Source of the DNA: Bacteroidales bacterium
Lineage (GTDB): Bacteria; Bacteroidota; Bacteroidia; Bacteroidales; Tenuifilaceae
Assembly (NCBI GenBank): GCA_020636845.1
Contig: JACJXD010000012.1
Span: 1 to 64,000 of the forward strand
Direction: 5' to 3'
Length of the DNA stretch: 64,000 bases
In this document: positions 52,726 through 61,587 of the stretch, in pieces
Numbering within the stretch: the first letter of the stretch is position 1
Layout of the letters: each line of letters opens with the position of its first letter
The notes under the pieces: model-generated
Told to the model about the DNA's origin: nothing
Database searches by the model: none
The model's input: the letters and a program-made list of their open reading frames with translations, nothing else
Translations under genes and position numbers: made by a program

Positions 52726-53320
52726 GGCTAAAGTTGTTTTCCAGCAACTTTTCCTGCGATTGAATTCTTTCGATAAATTTCAATCTTTTTAACAGAAAAC
52801 GTTCCATTTTAAAGGCATCTCGAAGTGTATAAAACGTATATTTTTCTTCTGAGTTTAGCATTATCGACGAGGCAACTGCTGTAAGATTCATAGCCGAACC
52901 AGTGTTAAGAGTACCATAAATAGGGTCGATGTTGAGTTTAAGTTTTTTTATCAGGACAGCCAGTTCCGGATTAGTCGAAAAGTATTTATCGTCGATGTAT
53001 TCAATGGTTCCGTCGCCGTAGAGTTTGTTTGGTTTAATATCGTTGAAATCCAACAAATGAAAATTCTTTACACCTTTAACCATAATTACCATCTCACTTT
53101 TGCTATTACGGGCAATTATGCTCGATAGTTCTACCTCGGAACCGTAGAGTTTCATCTCGTAATCTTTTATATAAGGTATGGCAAAGGTTTTCTTACTTTC
53201 ATTAATTTCATTGATTAGTTGGATGTATCGTGGTTCAAAAATGCGCAAAGGAATGTCTTCTCCGGGAAGAAGGAAAATTCCAAGGGGAAACATATCAATA
53301 TTTTTTTGTTTTTTTGCCAT
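52718..53320 (-). CDS. Lon N-terminal (substrate-binding) domain protein
   Basis: 200 residues consisting only of the PUA-like domain found at the N-terminus of Lon protease: MFPLGIFLLPGEDIPLRIFE near 10-29, RYIQLINEINESKKTFAIPYI near 31-51. No ATPase or peptidase part is present. Stand-alone members are widespread in bacteria and of unclear role; some are thought to bind proteins or regulate proteolysis. Cytosolic. The C-terminus is helical (TFYTLRDAFKMERFLLKRLK). It overlaps the convergent serine hydrolase gene at its stop. Confidence 0.82.
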   Translation of the reverse strand: MAKKQKNIDMFPLGIFLLPGEDIPLRIFEPRYIQLINEINESKKTFAIPYIKDYEMKLYGSEVELSSIIARNSKSEMVIMVKGVKNFHLLDFNDIKPNKLYGDGTIEYIDDKYFSTNPELAVLIKKLKLNIDPIYGTLNTGSAMNLTAVASSIMLNSEEKYTFYTLRDAFKMERFLLKRLKFIERIQSQEKLLENNFSLN

Positions 53321-53391
53321 TAACTACTTCAATTTTAGGTTATAAATTCAACCTTAAAACATTTAAATGAGGGGAATGTTTATTAAAAAGG

Positions 53392-53877
53392 TTACTTATT
53401 TATGCTGTCGAGCGGAATAAACTTTAGCGATGCTGAGTTTATGCAGAAACGAATTCCGGTAGGTTTAGGGCCATCGTTAAAAACATGCCCCAAATGAGCC
53501 CCACACTTTTTGCATAGTACTTCGGTACGCTCCATTCCGTAACTGGTATCGCGTTGATAGCGAATGTTTTCCTCGAACTTGGAACCGAAAAAACTAGGCC
53601 AACCGCAACTGGAGTTGAATTTTGTGTCACTTTCGAAAAGTTCAGTTCCACAGCAAACGCAAACGTATTTTCCTTTTTGAAAAAAGTTCCAATACTTTCC
53701 TGTAAAGGGATGTTCCGTTCCCTTTTGTTGTGTTACATAGTATTGCAACTCGTTTAGTTTACTTTTTAAACTATCGTTGTCCATGGTGTTTTGTGCGTAT
53801 ATAGTAAATGTCAACAATTTCAATATGAATAAAAATGAAATTGATATTAGTAGTATTTTACTCTTTTTGACTTTCAT
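53392..53877 (-). CDS. msrB: Exported peptide-methionine (R)-S-oxide reductase
   Basis: 161 residues. An N-terminal hydrophobic signal or anchor (about 7-28, ISISFLFILKLLTFTIYAQ) indicates a periplasmic or membrane-bound enzyme. Zinc site: Cys73-x-x-Cys76 (CVCC) and Cys122-x-x-Cys125 (CKKC). Catalytic Cys145 in RFCINSASLKF; the resolving Cys may be Cys91 (SSCGWPSFF). It repairs R-methionine sulfoxide in envelope proteins. No msrA is next to it. Confidence 0.92.
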   Translation of the reverse strand: MKVKKSKILLISISFLFILKLLTFTIYAQNTMDNDSLKSKLNELQYYVTQQKGTEHPFTGKYWNFFQKGKYVCVCCGTELFESDTKFNSSCGWPSFFGSKFEENIRYQRDTSYGMERTEVLCKKCGAHLGHVFNDGPKPTGIRFCINSASLKFIPLDSINK

Positions 53878-54162
53878 GATTAATTAACATCATTTAATGG
53901 CATAATGTTCAGAGTAAGCAAAAATGGTATTATTATTGAATAAACTTAATTCAAAACAAATTTGAAATTATTTCGTTTGAAGAATTGAGTGTAAGGTGAA
54001 ACTTTTGTTAAATCGATTAATAATTTGAAATATGAAACATCCATGTAATGCAGGTTGCACAAGTACGAATGAACAAAGTATGGGTGTTCCATCTGTTCGG
54101 TTAAAGAGCATTAAGAATGAAATATAATATATTGACAATTACTTACTAAATACTTTGTACGG

Positions 54163-54849
54163 ATGAAAATAAGCAAATTCTTCTTTTCACTAATAGTTGG
54201 TGTTGTTTTAAGCAGTGCTGTTTATGCTCAAAATACCGACGAACGGACTCTTACTCCTTTTGATGAATTAAAGGTTTACGGCGAGGTAAAAGTTTATCTG
54301 GAAAAAGGAGAGGCCGAGCACGCTAAAGTTATTACCGAGGATATACCTGTAAAGGATATTATTACTGAAATTGATGGCAAAACTTTAATTGTCAAATTAA
54401 AAAGTAATATTTACAAGAATGTTAGGGCCGAGGTGTACGTTACCTACAGGGAGTTAAGGGAAGTTAGCACCTCTGCTGCAGCTTCCATTAGCCTGAACAG
54501 TACATTAAACGCCGATAAAATAACATTGGATATCAATACCAGTTCCGAGTTCGTTGGCGAAATTTCTGCAAATACGGGAACCTTTACGGTGGGGCAAGGT
54601 GCTACGTTAAGACTTAACGGTAATGTGAAGAATTACGAAGCAAAGGTTAATACCGGGGGAATATTGTCGGCGTTGGATTGCAAATCCGATAGCACTTTTG
54701 TAACCGTAAGCAGTGGAGGAATAGCAAAGGTATTTGCATCGAAATTGCTGGAGGCAAAAGTTAGAACGGGAGGTAGTCTTACAATAACAGGAAAACCGGA
54801 ACAGAAAAAGGTAAAAACGTTTTTAGGTGCTAACGTAATCGAGCAGTAA
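54163..54849 (+). CDS. DUF2807 (GIN-domain) exported protein
   Basis: 228 residues. Signal peptide MKISKFFFSLIVGVVLSSAVYAQ. The mature protein is a right-handed beta-helix-like putative auto-transporter adhesin head of DUF2807: FDELKVYGEVKVYLEKGE, VKDIITEIDGKTLIVKLK, VTYRELREVSTSAAASISL, then repeated DKITLDINTSSEFVGEI and TGGILSALDCKSDSTFVTVSS turns. Function is not established. The 285 bases upstream hold no convincing promoter or gene. Convergent with the XdhC gene. Confidence 0.8.
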   Translation: MKISKFFFSLIVGVVLSSAVYAQNTDERTLTPFDELKVYGEVKVYLEKGEAEHAKVITEDIPVKDIITEIDGKTLIVKLKSNIYKNVRAEVYVTYRELREVSTSAAASISLNSTLNADKITLDINTSSEFVGEISANTGTFTVGQGATLRLNGNVKNYEAKVNTGGILSALDCKSDSTFVTVSSGGIAKVFASKLLEAKVRTGGSLTITGKPEQKKVKTFLGANVIEQ

Positions 54850-54852
54850 TTG

Positions 54853-55815
54853 CTACTTGTAGCGATACTGTATCATTTGTGCAGCAATACTAAGCGCTAT
54901 TTCGGCAGGGGTTTGTCCGCCAATGGGAAGTCCTATTGGAGAACAGACCCTTTCCACTTGTTCTCGGGTATATCCTTGTTTTACCAGTTCTTCAAAAATT
55001 TCTTTTACTTTGCTTTTACTGCCAATCATGCCCAAATACTTTAACTTCTTATTCAGAAATTGTTTAAGAACAGTCTCGTCGAACTTGTGCCCAAATGTCA
55101 TAATGGCTACATAGCTGGAAGAGCCTTCGGTAACGTATTTTTCCGCTTCGTTATAATCAATAATTTCCTTTTTATGGGCAAATGAGTTCTGGTCGAAGGT
55201 TACCAGTTCTTTGCGATTGTCAAAAACTTCAACCCTGAAGTCTAACATGCTTAGTATTTGGGATAATGGAACACTAATGTGTCCGGCTCCAAAAATGTAA
55301 ACGGTTTCGCTAATGTTTATACTTTCGGAGTAATTCCAACTATCGGCTGATTCCATATTGAATGCTGGCAAGTTTTCGGCTGACTTATTATTGTAATCCA
55401 ATAGTTTTATGGAGTTGTTTGTAAAGGTGATGATTCCCTTTTTCGATTGTTGAACTGCGTTGATGATATTATTTAAATCGGTAATATTTTCGCTGGAAAA
55501 AGGAACGAAAATTTGGGTTTGCTCTCCCGAGCATATCATACCCGACTTGTCCTCTTCGGCGTCGTGGTTGTGAACTTGCCTTTTTGCGAACGATTTAGGC
55601 GTTTCTTCTGTCTTGAGTAACTTTCTGGCCATTTCAACAAGCTTGTATTCCATAATGCCGCCGCCTATCGATCCTTTTAATTCTCCACTGGAGGATACCG
55701 CCATTTTAAAGCCAACCTTTCCGGGGCTGCTACCAATAGTTTCGGTAACTATTATTAAGTAAACCTTGCTTCCTTTGCTTATTTGTTCGTGTATAAACTG
55801 CCAAATCATTTTCAA
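54853..55815 (-). CDS. XdhC/CoxI family protein
   Basis: 320 residues. N-terminal XdhC_CoxI domain (SSPGKVGFKMAVSSSGELKG and GSIGGGIMEYKLVEMA, about 29-65; CSGEQ at 95-99) and C-terminal Rossmann domain (VYIFGAGHISVPLSQIL, about 173-189; GMIGSKSKVKEIFEEL near 265). XdhC proteins load molybdenum cofactor, often with added sulfur, into xanthine dehydrogenases. No molybdenum hydroxylase gene is in the window. Its neighbours YgeY and YgeW occur with an XdhC-like protein (YqeB) in Escherichia coli as well. Confidence 0.88.
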   Translation of the reverse strand: MKMIWQFIHEQISKGSKVYLIIVTETIGSSPGKVGFKMAVSSSGELKGSIGGGIMEYKLVEMARKLLKTEETPKSFAKRQVHNHDAEEDKSGMICSGEQTQIFVPFSSENITDLNNIINAVQQSKKGIITFTNNSIKLLDYNNKSAENLPAFNMESADSWNYSESINISETVYIFGAGHISVPLSQILSMLDFRVEVFDNRKELVTFDQNSFAHKKEIIDYNEAEKYVTEGSSSYVAIMTFGHKFDETVLKQFLNKKLKYLGMIGSKSKVKEIFEELVKQGYTREQVERVCSPIGLPIGGQTPAEIALSIAAQMIQYRYK

Positions 55816-55968
55816 TGAAGTTTAATTTGTTTTACTATTTTACTTGTGCAAAGTAAATAAAACCGATAAAATATATTTAGTTATAGAAAATAGATATATA
55901 TTAAATGTGTAATTATATATTATATTTCTATATTGATTTGAAAATGTATAAAATATCACTAAAAAATA

Positions 55969-55997
55969 TTGTATTTGTATTATAACCTGTAAATTTG
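55969..55997 (+). promoter_or_regulatory. Promoter of ygeY
   Basis: TTG (55969-55971), 18 bases, TAAATTTG (55990-55997), a perfect -7 box. The ATG is 20 bases downstream. The 200-base region upstream is highly AT-rich. Confidence 0.5.
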
Positions 55998-56016
55998 AAG
56001 ACCAAAACTAATTAAA

Positions 56017-57204
56017 ATGGAAGCAGTATATAGCAGAATAAAAGAGCTTTCGGAAAAGTATGCCGATTATACAGCTCAAAATTTATCGAAGTTAGTCCAA
56101 ATAAAGTCGTTAAGCACTCAGGAAAAAGAGGTGCAACTCGAGTTAAAACGTCAGATGGAAGAAGCCGGATTCGACGAAGTATTTATCGACGGATTGGGAA
56201 ATGTTATTGGAAGAATTGGTAATGGGGAAAAAATTCTTGCCATAGACGGACACATGGACACCGTTGATTTGGGTAATATGGAGAACTGGAATTTTAATCC
56301 GCTTGGTGGCGAAATTCGCGATGGTTATGTTCATGGTAGAGGTTCTGTTGACCAAGAAGGAGGCCCTGCTTCGTTTGTAACTGCTGGAAGAATTTTAAAG
56401 GAGTTGGGTTTCGACCGCGACCTTACCATATACTTTGTTGGTAGCGTTATGGAGGAGGATTGCGATGGGTTATGCTGGAAGTATATTGTTGAAGAAGATA
56501 AAATTCGTCCTGATTTTGTAATTAGCACCGAACCTACCAATTTGAATATCTATCGTGGACATCGTGGTCGTATGGAAATGCACGTGCATTTTTATGGCAT
56601 TTCGGCTCATGGTTCTGCTCCCGAACGTGGAAAAAATGCAATATACATGGCTTCGAGGGCTGCCCTTGAAATTGAGAAGTTAAACGAACGGTTACGCTAT
56701 GATGAGTTTTTAGGAAAGGGAAGCGTTACAATCTCCGAGATAATTTCGGGAAGTCCTTCGTTATGTGCTGTTGCCGATTACGCACGTATTCACCTCGACA
56801 GAAGGTTAACTTGGGGCGAAACAAAGGAATCGGCTGTGAAGGAAGTGGAAGAGGTTATAAAAGGAATGAATGCCAAGGTAGAGGTATTGAACTATTCCGA
56901 AACCGCTTACACCGGGTTGAAGTATGGAATGGAAAAATACTATCCAACATGGAAGTTGGAGGAAAATCATCCTCTCGTTCAAACGGGCGTTAAAGCATTT
57001 AGGGGTTTATTCAATAAGGAGCCTAAGGTTGATAAGTGGACTTTCTCCACAAACGGAATTATGACCTGTGGAACATACGGAATTCCGACCATTGGATTTG
57101 GCCCCGGTAACGAGGTTTTAGCTCATGCTCCCAACGAAAAGGTTCCAGTTAGCGACTTGGTTGCCGCATCGGCTTTCTATGCAGGTTTTGCCTACTTAGT
57201 TTAA
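56017..57204 (+). CDS. ygeY: YgeY family M20-type hydrolase
   Basis: 395 residues. Metal-binding motifs of the M20 peptidase/deacylase fold: IDGHMDTVDLG (His79, Asp81), GRGSVDQEGG (107-116), VMEEDCDG (Glu146, Glu147) and STEPTN near 170. The YgeY subfamily is linked with selenium-dependent or molybdenum-dependent purine breakdown and was recently placed in bacterial uric-acid degradation; its likely substrate is an acylated amino-acid intermediate. ygeW follows after 53 bases with a possible promoter of its own. Assignment to the subfamily is firm; the reaction is inferred. Confidence 0.92.
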   Translation: MEAVYSRIKELSEKYADYTAQNLSKLVQIKSLSTQEKEVQLELKRQMEEAGFDEVFIDGLGNVIGRIGNGEKILAIDGHMDTVDLGNMENWNFNPLGGEIRDGYVHGRGSVDQEGGPASFVTAGRILKELGFDRDLTIYFVGSVMEEDCDGLCWKYIVEEDKIRPDFVISTEPTNLNIYRGHRGRMEMHVHFYGISAHGSAPERGKNAIYMASRAALEIEKLNERLRYDEFLGKGSVTISEIISGSPSLCAVADYARIHLDRRLTWGETKESAVKEVEEVIKGMNAKVEVLNYSETAYTGLKYGMEKYYPTWKLEENHPLVQTGVKAFRGLFNKEPKVDKWTFSTNGIMTCGTYGIPTIGFGPGNEVLAHAPNEKVPVSDLVAASAFYAGFAYLV

Positions 57205-57225
57205 TTTTTAAAATTTTAATTATTA

Positions 57226-57233
57226 TATATTTG
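57226..57233 (+). promoter_or_regulatory. -7 box before ygeW
   Basis: TATATTTG is a perfect TAnnTTTG match 24 bases before the ATG; no clear -33 TTTG is seen. It may give ygeW a second, independent promoter. Confidence 0.35.
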
Positions 57234-57257
57234 CGACTAACGATTAACGACTAATAT

Positions 57258-58442
57258 ATGAATATAGCAAAAAGAATAAAGGAGTTAGAAAAGTTAAACT
57301 CTGAGTTGTACGGAAAAGATTTTTTTCTCACATGGGAAAAGAGCGAGGATGACCTTAGGGCTATTTTTGAGGTTGCTATGGTTTTAAAAGAGATGCGTCA
57401 GCAGAATATCTCCTCGAAAATATTTGATTCGGGGTTGGCCATTTCCAACTTTCGCGATAAATCGACCCGTACACGCTTCTCATTTGCATCCGCAGCAAAC
57501 CTACTAGGATTAGCTGTGCAGGAACTCGACGAGGAAAAATCACAAATTTCGCATGGCGAAACCGTTCGCGAAACAGCCAATATGATTTCGTTTCTTTCCG
57601 ATTTTATTGGTATTCGCGACGATATGTTTTTAGGCGAGGGGAATAAGTACATGCGTCAGGTAGGTGCCGCACTCGACGAAGGTTTTGCTACCGGAGTGTT
57701 GCCCAATCGTCCTAGAATTGTAAACCTGCAATGCGATAAAGACCATCCAACCCAAGCAATGGCCGACTTGCTTCACTTGGTTAACGAGTACGGTTCGTTG
57801 GAAGCGTTAAAAGGGAAGAAGATTGTAATGAGTTGGGCGTACTCACCAAGTTACGGTAAACCATTATCCGTTCCACAGGGAATTATTGCGCTAATGACCC
57901 GTTTTGGAATGAATGTGGAGTTGGCTTATCCCGAAGGGTACGATCTTATTCCCGACATTGTTGATATTGCTGCGAATAATGCAAAGCAGAGTGGAGGTAA
58001 TTTCAAAGTAAGCCATAGCATGGCCGATGCCATGCGCGATGCCGATATTGTTTATCCGAAGAGTTGGGCTCCGTTCAACATTATGCAACAACGTACACAG
58101 CTATTGTTAAATAGCGATAAACAGGGTTTGGTTGAACTTGAAAAGGTTTGCTTGGACAATAATGCCAAGTTTAAGGATTGGGAGTACAACGAGGGAATGC
58201 GGAAGTTAACTAAAAATGCCGATGCAATTTATATGCATTGCTTACCAACCGATATTTCGGGCGAATCGTGTGTTCAAGGCGAAGTTAGCAAGGAAACTTT
58301 CGAGCGTTATCGTATTAAAACGTATATCGAAGCGGGTTACAAGCCCTACATCATTGCTGCAATGATGCTAACTAGCAAGTTCGAGAATCCGGCAGATTTA
58401 TTGCATAGGCTTGTTAAAAGAAATCAGGTACGAGTTTTTTAG
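57258..58442 (+). CDS. ygeW: YgeW-type knotted carbamoyltransferase
   Basis: 394 residues. Carbamoyl-phosphate site STRTR (69-73) in FRDKSTRTRFSFASA, HGETVRETANMISFLSDF near 99-116, DHPTQAMADLLHLVNEYG near 160, and the HCLP motif MHCLPTDISGESCVQGEV near 330. These place it with aspartate/ornithine carbamoyltransferases; the length and sequence fit the YgeW clade, whose substrate is not firmly known but is connected with purine-nitrogen degradation (oxamate or 2,3-diaminopropionate derivatives proposed). Terminator directly downstream. Part of a ygeY-ygeW unit. Confidence 0.92.
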   Translation: MNIAKRIKELEKLNSELYGKDFFLTWEKSEDDLRAIFEVAMVLKEMRQQNISSKIFDSGLAISNFRDKSTRTRFSFASAANLLGLAVQELDEEKSQISHGETVRETANMISFLSDFIGIRDDMFLGEGNKYMRQVGAALDEGFATGVLPNRPRIVNLQCDKDHPTQAMADLLHLVNEYGSLEALKGKKIVMSWAYSPSYGKPLSVPQGIIALMTRFGMNVELAYPEGYDLIPDIVDIAANNAKQSGGNFKVSHSMADAMRDADIVYPKSWAPFNIMQQRTQLLLNSDKQGLVELEKVCLDNNAKFKDWEYNEGMRKLTKNADAIYMHCLPTDISGESCVQGEVSKETFERYRIKTYIEAGYKPYIIAAMMLTSKFENPADLLHRLVKRNQVRVF

Positions 58443-58463
58443 TATGCTTTGGTTTTATAAACG

Positions 58464-58496
58464 AAAAGAGGTTGCTTACCAGCAACCTCTTTTTTT
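58464..58496. terminator. Bidirectional terminator between ygeW and hydA
   Basis: Stem AAAAGAGGTTGCT / AGCAACCTCTTTT with a four-base loop and a T-run; A-run on the other side. It lies between convergent genes. Confidence 0.93.
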
Positions 58497-58531
58497 ATCT
58501 CAATTTTTTTACGGTTGAATTATTTCAAATT

Positions 58532-59968
58532 TCAAACTCTTCCGCAGTTATCGGCTAATGGGTCGTTATATGTTGAAGTGTTTAAGTTAACGGGATTCGA
58601 AAGTATATTTTTCCTCAATAGGAGTTTGCCCGGATTAAGGCCATTTACTAATTGTCCATTTTTAATGGTCATGTTGCCGCGAAGCAAAACATACTCCGCT
58701 TTGCCGTTCACCTTAAAACCTTCGTAAATGCTAATATCTGCCTTTGAATGGTGATTTTTTGCACTTATTGTTCGTTGGGCATTTGGATTCCATATAACAA
58801 TATCGGCATCGGAGCCAACAGCAATTTCCCCTTTTTGAGGGTATAAACCAAAAATCTTTGCCGCCTGTGTGGCAAAAATATCAACTAGTTTGTTAAGGCT
58901 TATTTTGTTGTTTTTAACACCGAAGGTGTAAAGCAGTTCCAACCTATGTTCGATACCTCCTGCGCCGTTGGGAACCTTGCGAAAGTCGTTTATTCCGAAT
59001 TCCTTTTGGGCTTGCGAAAAAGGACAATGGTCAGTACCTACCGTTTGAATAACGTTATTACTTATACCTTCCCAGAGCAGGTCGTTATTGTTGGCGGAGC
59101 GTATGGGTGGGCTGATAATATATTTTCCCGATTCTGCAAAGTTGTCGTTATACACCGAATCGTTAAGCGTAAGGTATTGCGGACAAGTTTCTGCAAAAAC
59201 TTGCTGTCCGCTACGTTGGGCTTGCAGTATGTGTTTTACCGATTCGCCCGAAGATACATGAACTATGTATAACGGACAATTTGTTTGATCGGCAAAGGCC
59301 ATTGCCCGCTTTACTGCCGATACTTCGGCCGATTCGGGACGACTTAAAGCATGGTATTTTGGAGTAACTTTTCCTTCTTCGAAAAATTGATTTCGAAGTT
59401 TATCAACTTCATCGCCAAGTTCACAGTGCGCTGTTACCATACCTCCGTGACTTGCAACATCGTGCATAACATGGTAAAGTTCGTCGTCGTTTAAGCCAAC
59501 GGTTTCTTTGTATGCCATGTATATTTTAAACGATGGAAAACCTCGTTCGATGCAGTTGGCTATTTGCTCCTCGATTGTTTTATCCCATTTAATAGGGCTT
59601 ACATGAAAGCTGTAATCCGTTAACGAGTCGGTTGCTTCGGCAATGCGCTTTGTAAGCGCTTCGTCGAGAGTTTCCGATTTACTGGGAGTTACAAAATCGA
59701 TAAACGTGGTAGTTCCACCGTATAGTGCGGCAATGCTTCCCGATTTAAAATCGTCGATGGAGCAACCGGCAGGAGTTGGAAGGTGAAGGTGTACGTGAGG
59801 GTCGATTCCTCCGGGTAAAACGTACATGCCTTGAGCATCGATAACCGTATCGGCCTTTTCGTTAATTTCAGGGGCAATTTCCACAATGCTTTCGCCCGAA
59901 ATTAAAACATCAACACGTAATGTTTGTGTTGATGTAACCACTGTGCCATTTTTAATCAGTATGGACAT
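58532..59968 (-). CDS. hydA: Dihydropyrimidinase / D-hydantoinase
   Basis: 478 residues. Amidohydrolase fold with binuclear metal site: DPHVHLHLP (His58, His60), carboxylated Lys148 in FPSFKIYMAYKE, HCELGDE near 180, HVSSGES near 235 and GTDHCPFSQ near 313. It opens cyclic ureides such as dihydrouracil or hydantoins. HyuA in Escherichia coli lies in the same gene set as YgeY and YgeW, which fits the neighbours here. It starts seven bases after the YgjV-GNAT gene on the same strand and probably shares its transcript. Confidence 0.93.
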   Translation of the reverse strand: MSILIKNGTVVTSTQTLRVDVLISGESIVEIAPEINEKADTVIDAQGMYVLPGGIDPHVHLHLPTPAGCSIDDFKSGSIAALYGGTTTFIDFVTPSKSETLDEALTKRIAEATDSLTDYSFHVSPIKWDKTIEEQIANCIERGFPSFKIYMAYKETVGLNDDELYHVMHDVASHGGMVTAHCELGDEVDKLRNQFFEEGKVTPKYHALSRPESAEVSAVKRAMAFADQTNCPLYIVHVSSGESVKHILQAQRSGQQVFAETCPQYLTLNDSVYNDNFAESGKYIISPPIRSANNNDLLWEGISNNVIQTVGTDHCPFSQAQKEFGINDFRKVPNGAGGIEHRLELLYTFGVKNNKISLNKLVDIFATQAAKIFGLYPQKGEIAVGSDADIVIWNPNAQRTISAKNHHSKADISIYEGFKVNGKAEYVLLRGNMTIKNGQLVNGLNPGKLLLRKNILSNPVNLNTSTYNDPLADNCGRV

Positions 59969-59975
59969 GATTTAT

Positions 59976-60605
59976 TTACGATTCTATAAGTTTTAAGTAT
60001 TTTCCCGTTTGTTCAGAGTAAATAAAACCTAATTTTTCTAAATATTTGGCATGAGAATTATTGCATGCTTGTGCCCAAACTTTAGTAAATCCGGTGTCGA
60101 TAAACTCTTTGCTGAGCCAGTAGTAAACGTACCTGCCGTTTTTAAAATCCCGATATTCCGGAAGGACATAGTCCAACTCTACCTCTAAAGTTTTTTCGTC
60201 GGTTCTATGGGCAATAAAAACACCTGCAACGACCATGTTGCGAAGGACAAGAAAGCAAACAGTTTTTTCGCTAGGGTTGAATTTAAATTGAGGGAAAAAC
60301 TTTTTAATATCGTTTTGATGAAAATCGATAAATTTTAAAAAGTACTTGTTTTCGGCTCTTACTTGTAACACCTCGAAAATATCCTTTTTAGAGTATATCT
60401 GTAAAAGGTAATAAGCATCGGTAATAACTATTAACCCGTTTAGTACCCCAACGGGAATGGCGCCAATTAAAAAGCCGTAAATAGAAAATAGTAATGCTCC
60501 GGAAAAGTTAATCCACCTAAACTTAACGATGGAACTCATTGTCATTGAAATGGCAATTATTACCGAAGCGGTGTAACCTATCCACTCTAATAGTTGTGCG
60601 CTCAT
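59976..60605 (-). CDS. YgjV-like membrane domain fused to a GNAT acetyltransferase
   Basis: 209 residues from MSAQLLEWIGYTASVIIAIS. The first 75 residues are three membrane helices with the order found in YgjV proteins (GYTASVIIAISMTMSSIVKF, WINFSGALLFSIYGFLIGA, GVLNGLIVITDAYYLLQIY). From about 90 a cytosolic GNAT domain follows: CFLVLRNMVVAGVFIAHR, LEVELDYVLPEYRDFKNGRYVYYW and the CoA-end AQACNNSHAKYLEKLGF. The acyl acceptor is unknown. The frame is open for 48 more codons, but a terminator (60727-60756) and a TACCTTTG box (60626-60633) lie in that part, so the Met at 60605 is used. hydA follows after seven bases. Confidence 0.8.
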   Translation of the reverse strand: MSAQLLEWIGYTASVIIAISMTMSSIVKFRWINFSGALLFSIYGFLIGAIPVGVLNGLIVITDAYYLLQIYSKKDIFEVLQVRAENKYFLKFIDFHQNDIKKFFPQFKFNPSEKTVCFLVLRNMVVAGVFIAHRTDEKTLEVELDYVLPEYRDFKNGRYVYYWLSKEFIDTGFTKVWAQACNNSHAKYLEKLGFIYSEQTGKYLKLIES

Positions 60606-60726
60606 ACTGTTATCTTTTTCACTTGCAAAGGTACGAATAATGAGAATAGAATTAAGCCGTTTTTGTGATTTGTGAATAATTAACGTAAAAATGAATTTAC
60701 ATTCTAACTTATTGATTGGGCAAATA

Positions 60727-60756
60727 AAAAAGGCGATGAAATTTAACACCGCCTTA
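60727..60756 (-). terminator. Terminator after the 209-residue lipoprotein gene
   Basis: AAGGCG / CGCCTT stem with inner partial pairing and a T-run on the minus strand, 18 bases past the lipoprotein stop. Confidence 0.8.
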
Positions 60757-60773
60757 ACAATTATAAATACTTT

Positions 60774-61403
60774 CTATTTTTTTAACCTTACCGATAGCGG
60801 GTTATATCCGATTTCTTTAAATCCAATAATGCCGTATGTAGTTTCACCTTTTTTAAGTTCTTTGTTAAAAATATTATAATCAATAAGTTCGTTTAAGAGT
60901 TTGTTGTTTGCTGAATTTGCTACAGCCATATTTCCGGCAGTAACGGTTGGACCTATAAATAGTCCGATAGGGTAAACTTCTGTAGAGGTACTTGTAGGTG
61001 TATTGTGTGTGACTGTAAGATTCAAAAAAGTTAACAACAAAAAGGGCAGATATGCAGGGGTATGCTGCTTAATAGAATTTTTAATAGCAGTAGGCTCTAA
61101 CAGAAAAATTTGATTACCTCCAGAGTAGAAGACTAAATCCCTGCCAATATTTATTGTAGTGTCTGTAAAGTTTGTAATTCTAACGGCAACTACTTTAATA
61201 TTTTTTTTATACTCTTTATTTGCATACTTATTGTCTCCCTTTCCTCTTAAAACATCATATTGGTATGACAATTCTATTCCATCTTGCAGGTCATGTGCTC
61301 CGTAATTTATAGAAGGAGGATTGATAGGCTTATAAGTAGCCGCACAACTTGCTAGTAAAAAGCAGTTAATTAAAATAAGTAATTTAAAAATGGTCTTTTT
61401 CAT
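60774..61403 (-). CDS. Hypothetical lipoprotein, 209 residues
   Basis: A clear lipobox (LLASC, Cys20) after MKKTIFKLLILINCF. The mature part has IKVVAVRITNFTDTTINIG near 68-86, as in an immunoglobulin-like or DUF-type strand pattern, a hydrophobic stretch (AYLPFLLLTFLNLTV, about 116-130) that may be a second membrane segment or hairpin, and the ending KKGETTYGIIGFKEIGYNPL. I do not recognise the family. Terminated separately from its neighbours on both sides. Confidence 0.65.
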   Translation of the reverse strand: MKKTIFKLLILINCFLLASCAATYKPINPPSINYGAHDLQDGIELSYQYDVLRGKGDNKYANKEYKKNIKVVAVRITNFTDTTINIGRDLVFYSGGNQIFLLEPTAIKNSIKQHTPAYLPFLLLTFLNLTVTHNTPTSTSTEVYPIGLFIGPTVTAGNMAVANSANNKLLNELIDYNIFNKELKKGETTYGIIGFKEIGYNPLSVRLKK

Positions 61404-61499
61404 AAATTAATTTATGTTAGTTATAGATGCTTAATTTTTTGATATGTTGATAATAGCAAGGATGAAACTCTATAGTAAAAAATTGATAACTATGTTATT

Positions 61500-61530
61500 A
61501 AAAAGGATGCCGTAGTACGACATCCTTTAT
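61500..61530 (-). terminator. Terminator after the SecD-like lipoprotein gene
   Basis: AAAGGATG and CATCCTTT with an inner CGT / ACG pair and one mismatch; T-run on the minus strand. Confidence 0.8.
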
Positions 61531-61587
61531 ATTAAAGGTAGATAAAATCTACATATCTGCAAATAGAAATAAAAGATATTTACTTTT

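Noticed and set aside
54032..54127. A 31-codon frame with two Cys (MKHPCNAGCTSTN...) between msrB and the DUF2807 gene
   Set aside because: No promoter, ribosome site or recognisable family; short frames of this size are expected by chance.
60606..60749. 48-codon N-terminal extension of the YgjV-GNAT protein
   Set aside because: It contains the terminator of the upstream gene and a -7 box; the Met at 60605 fits the membrane domain.
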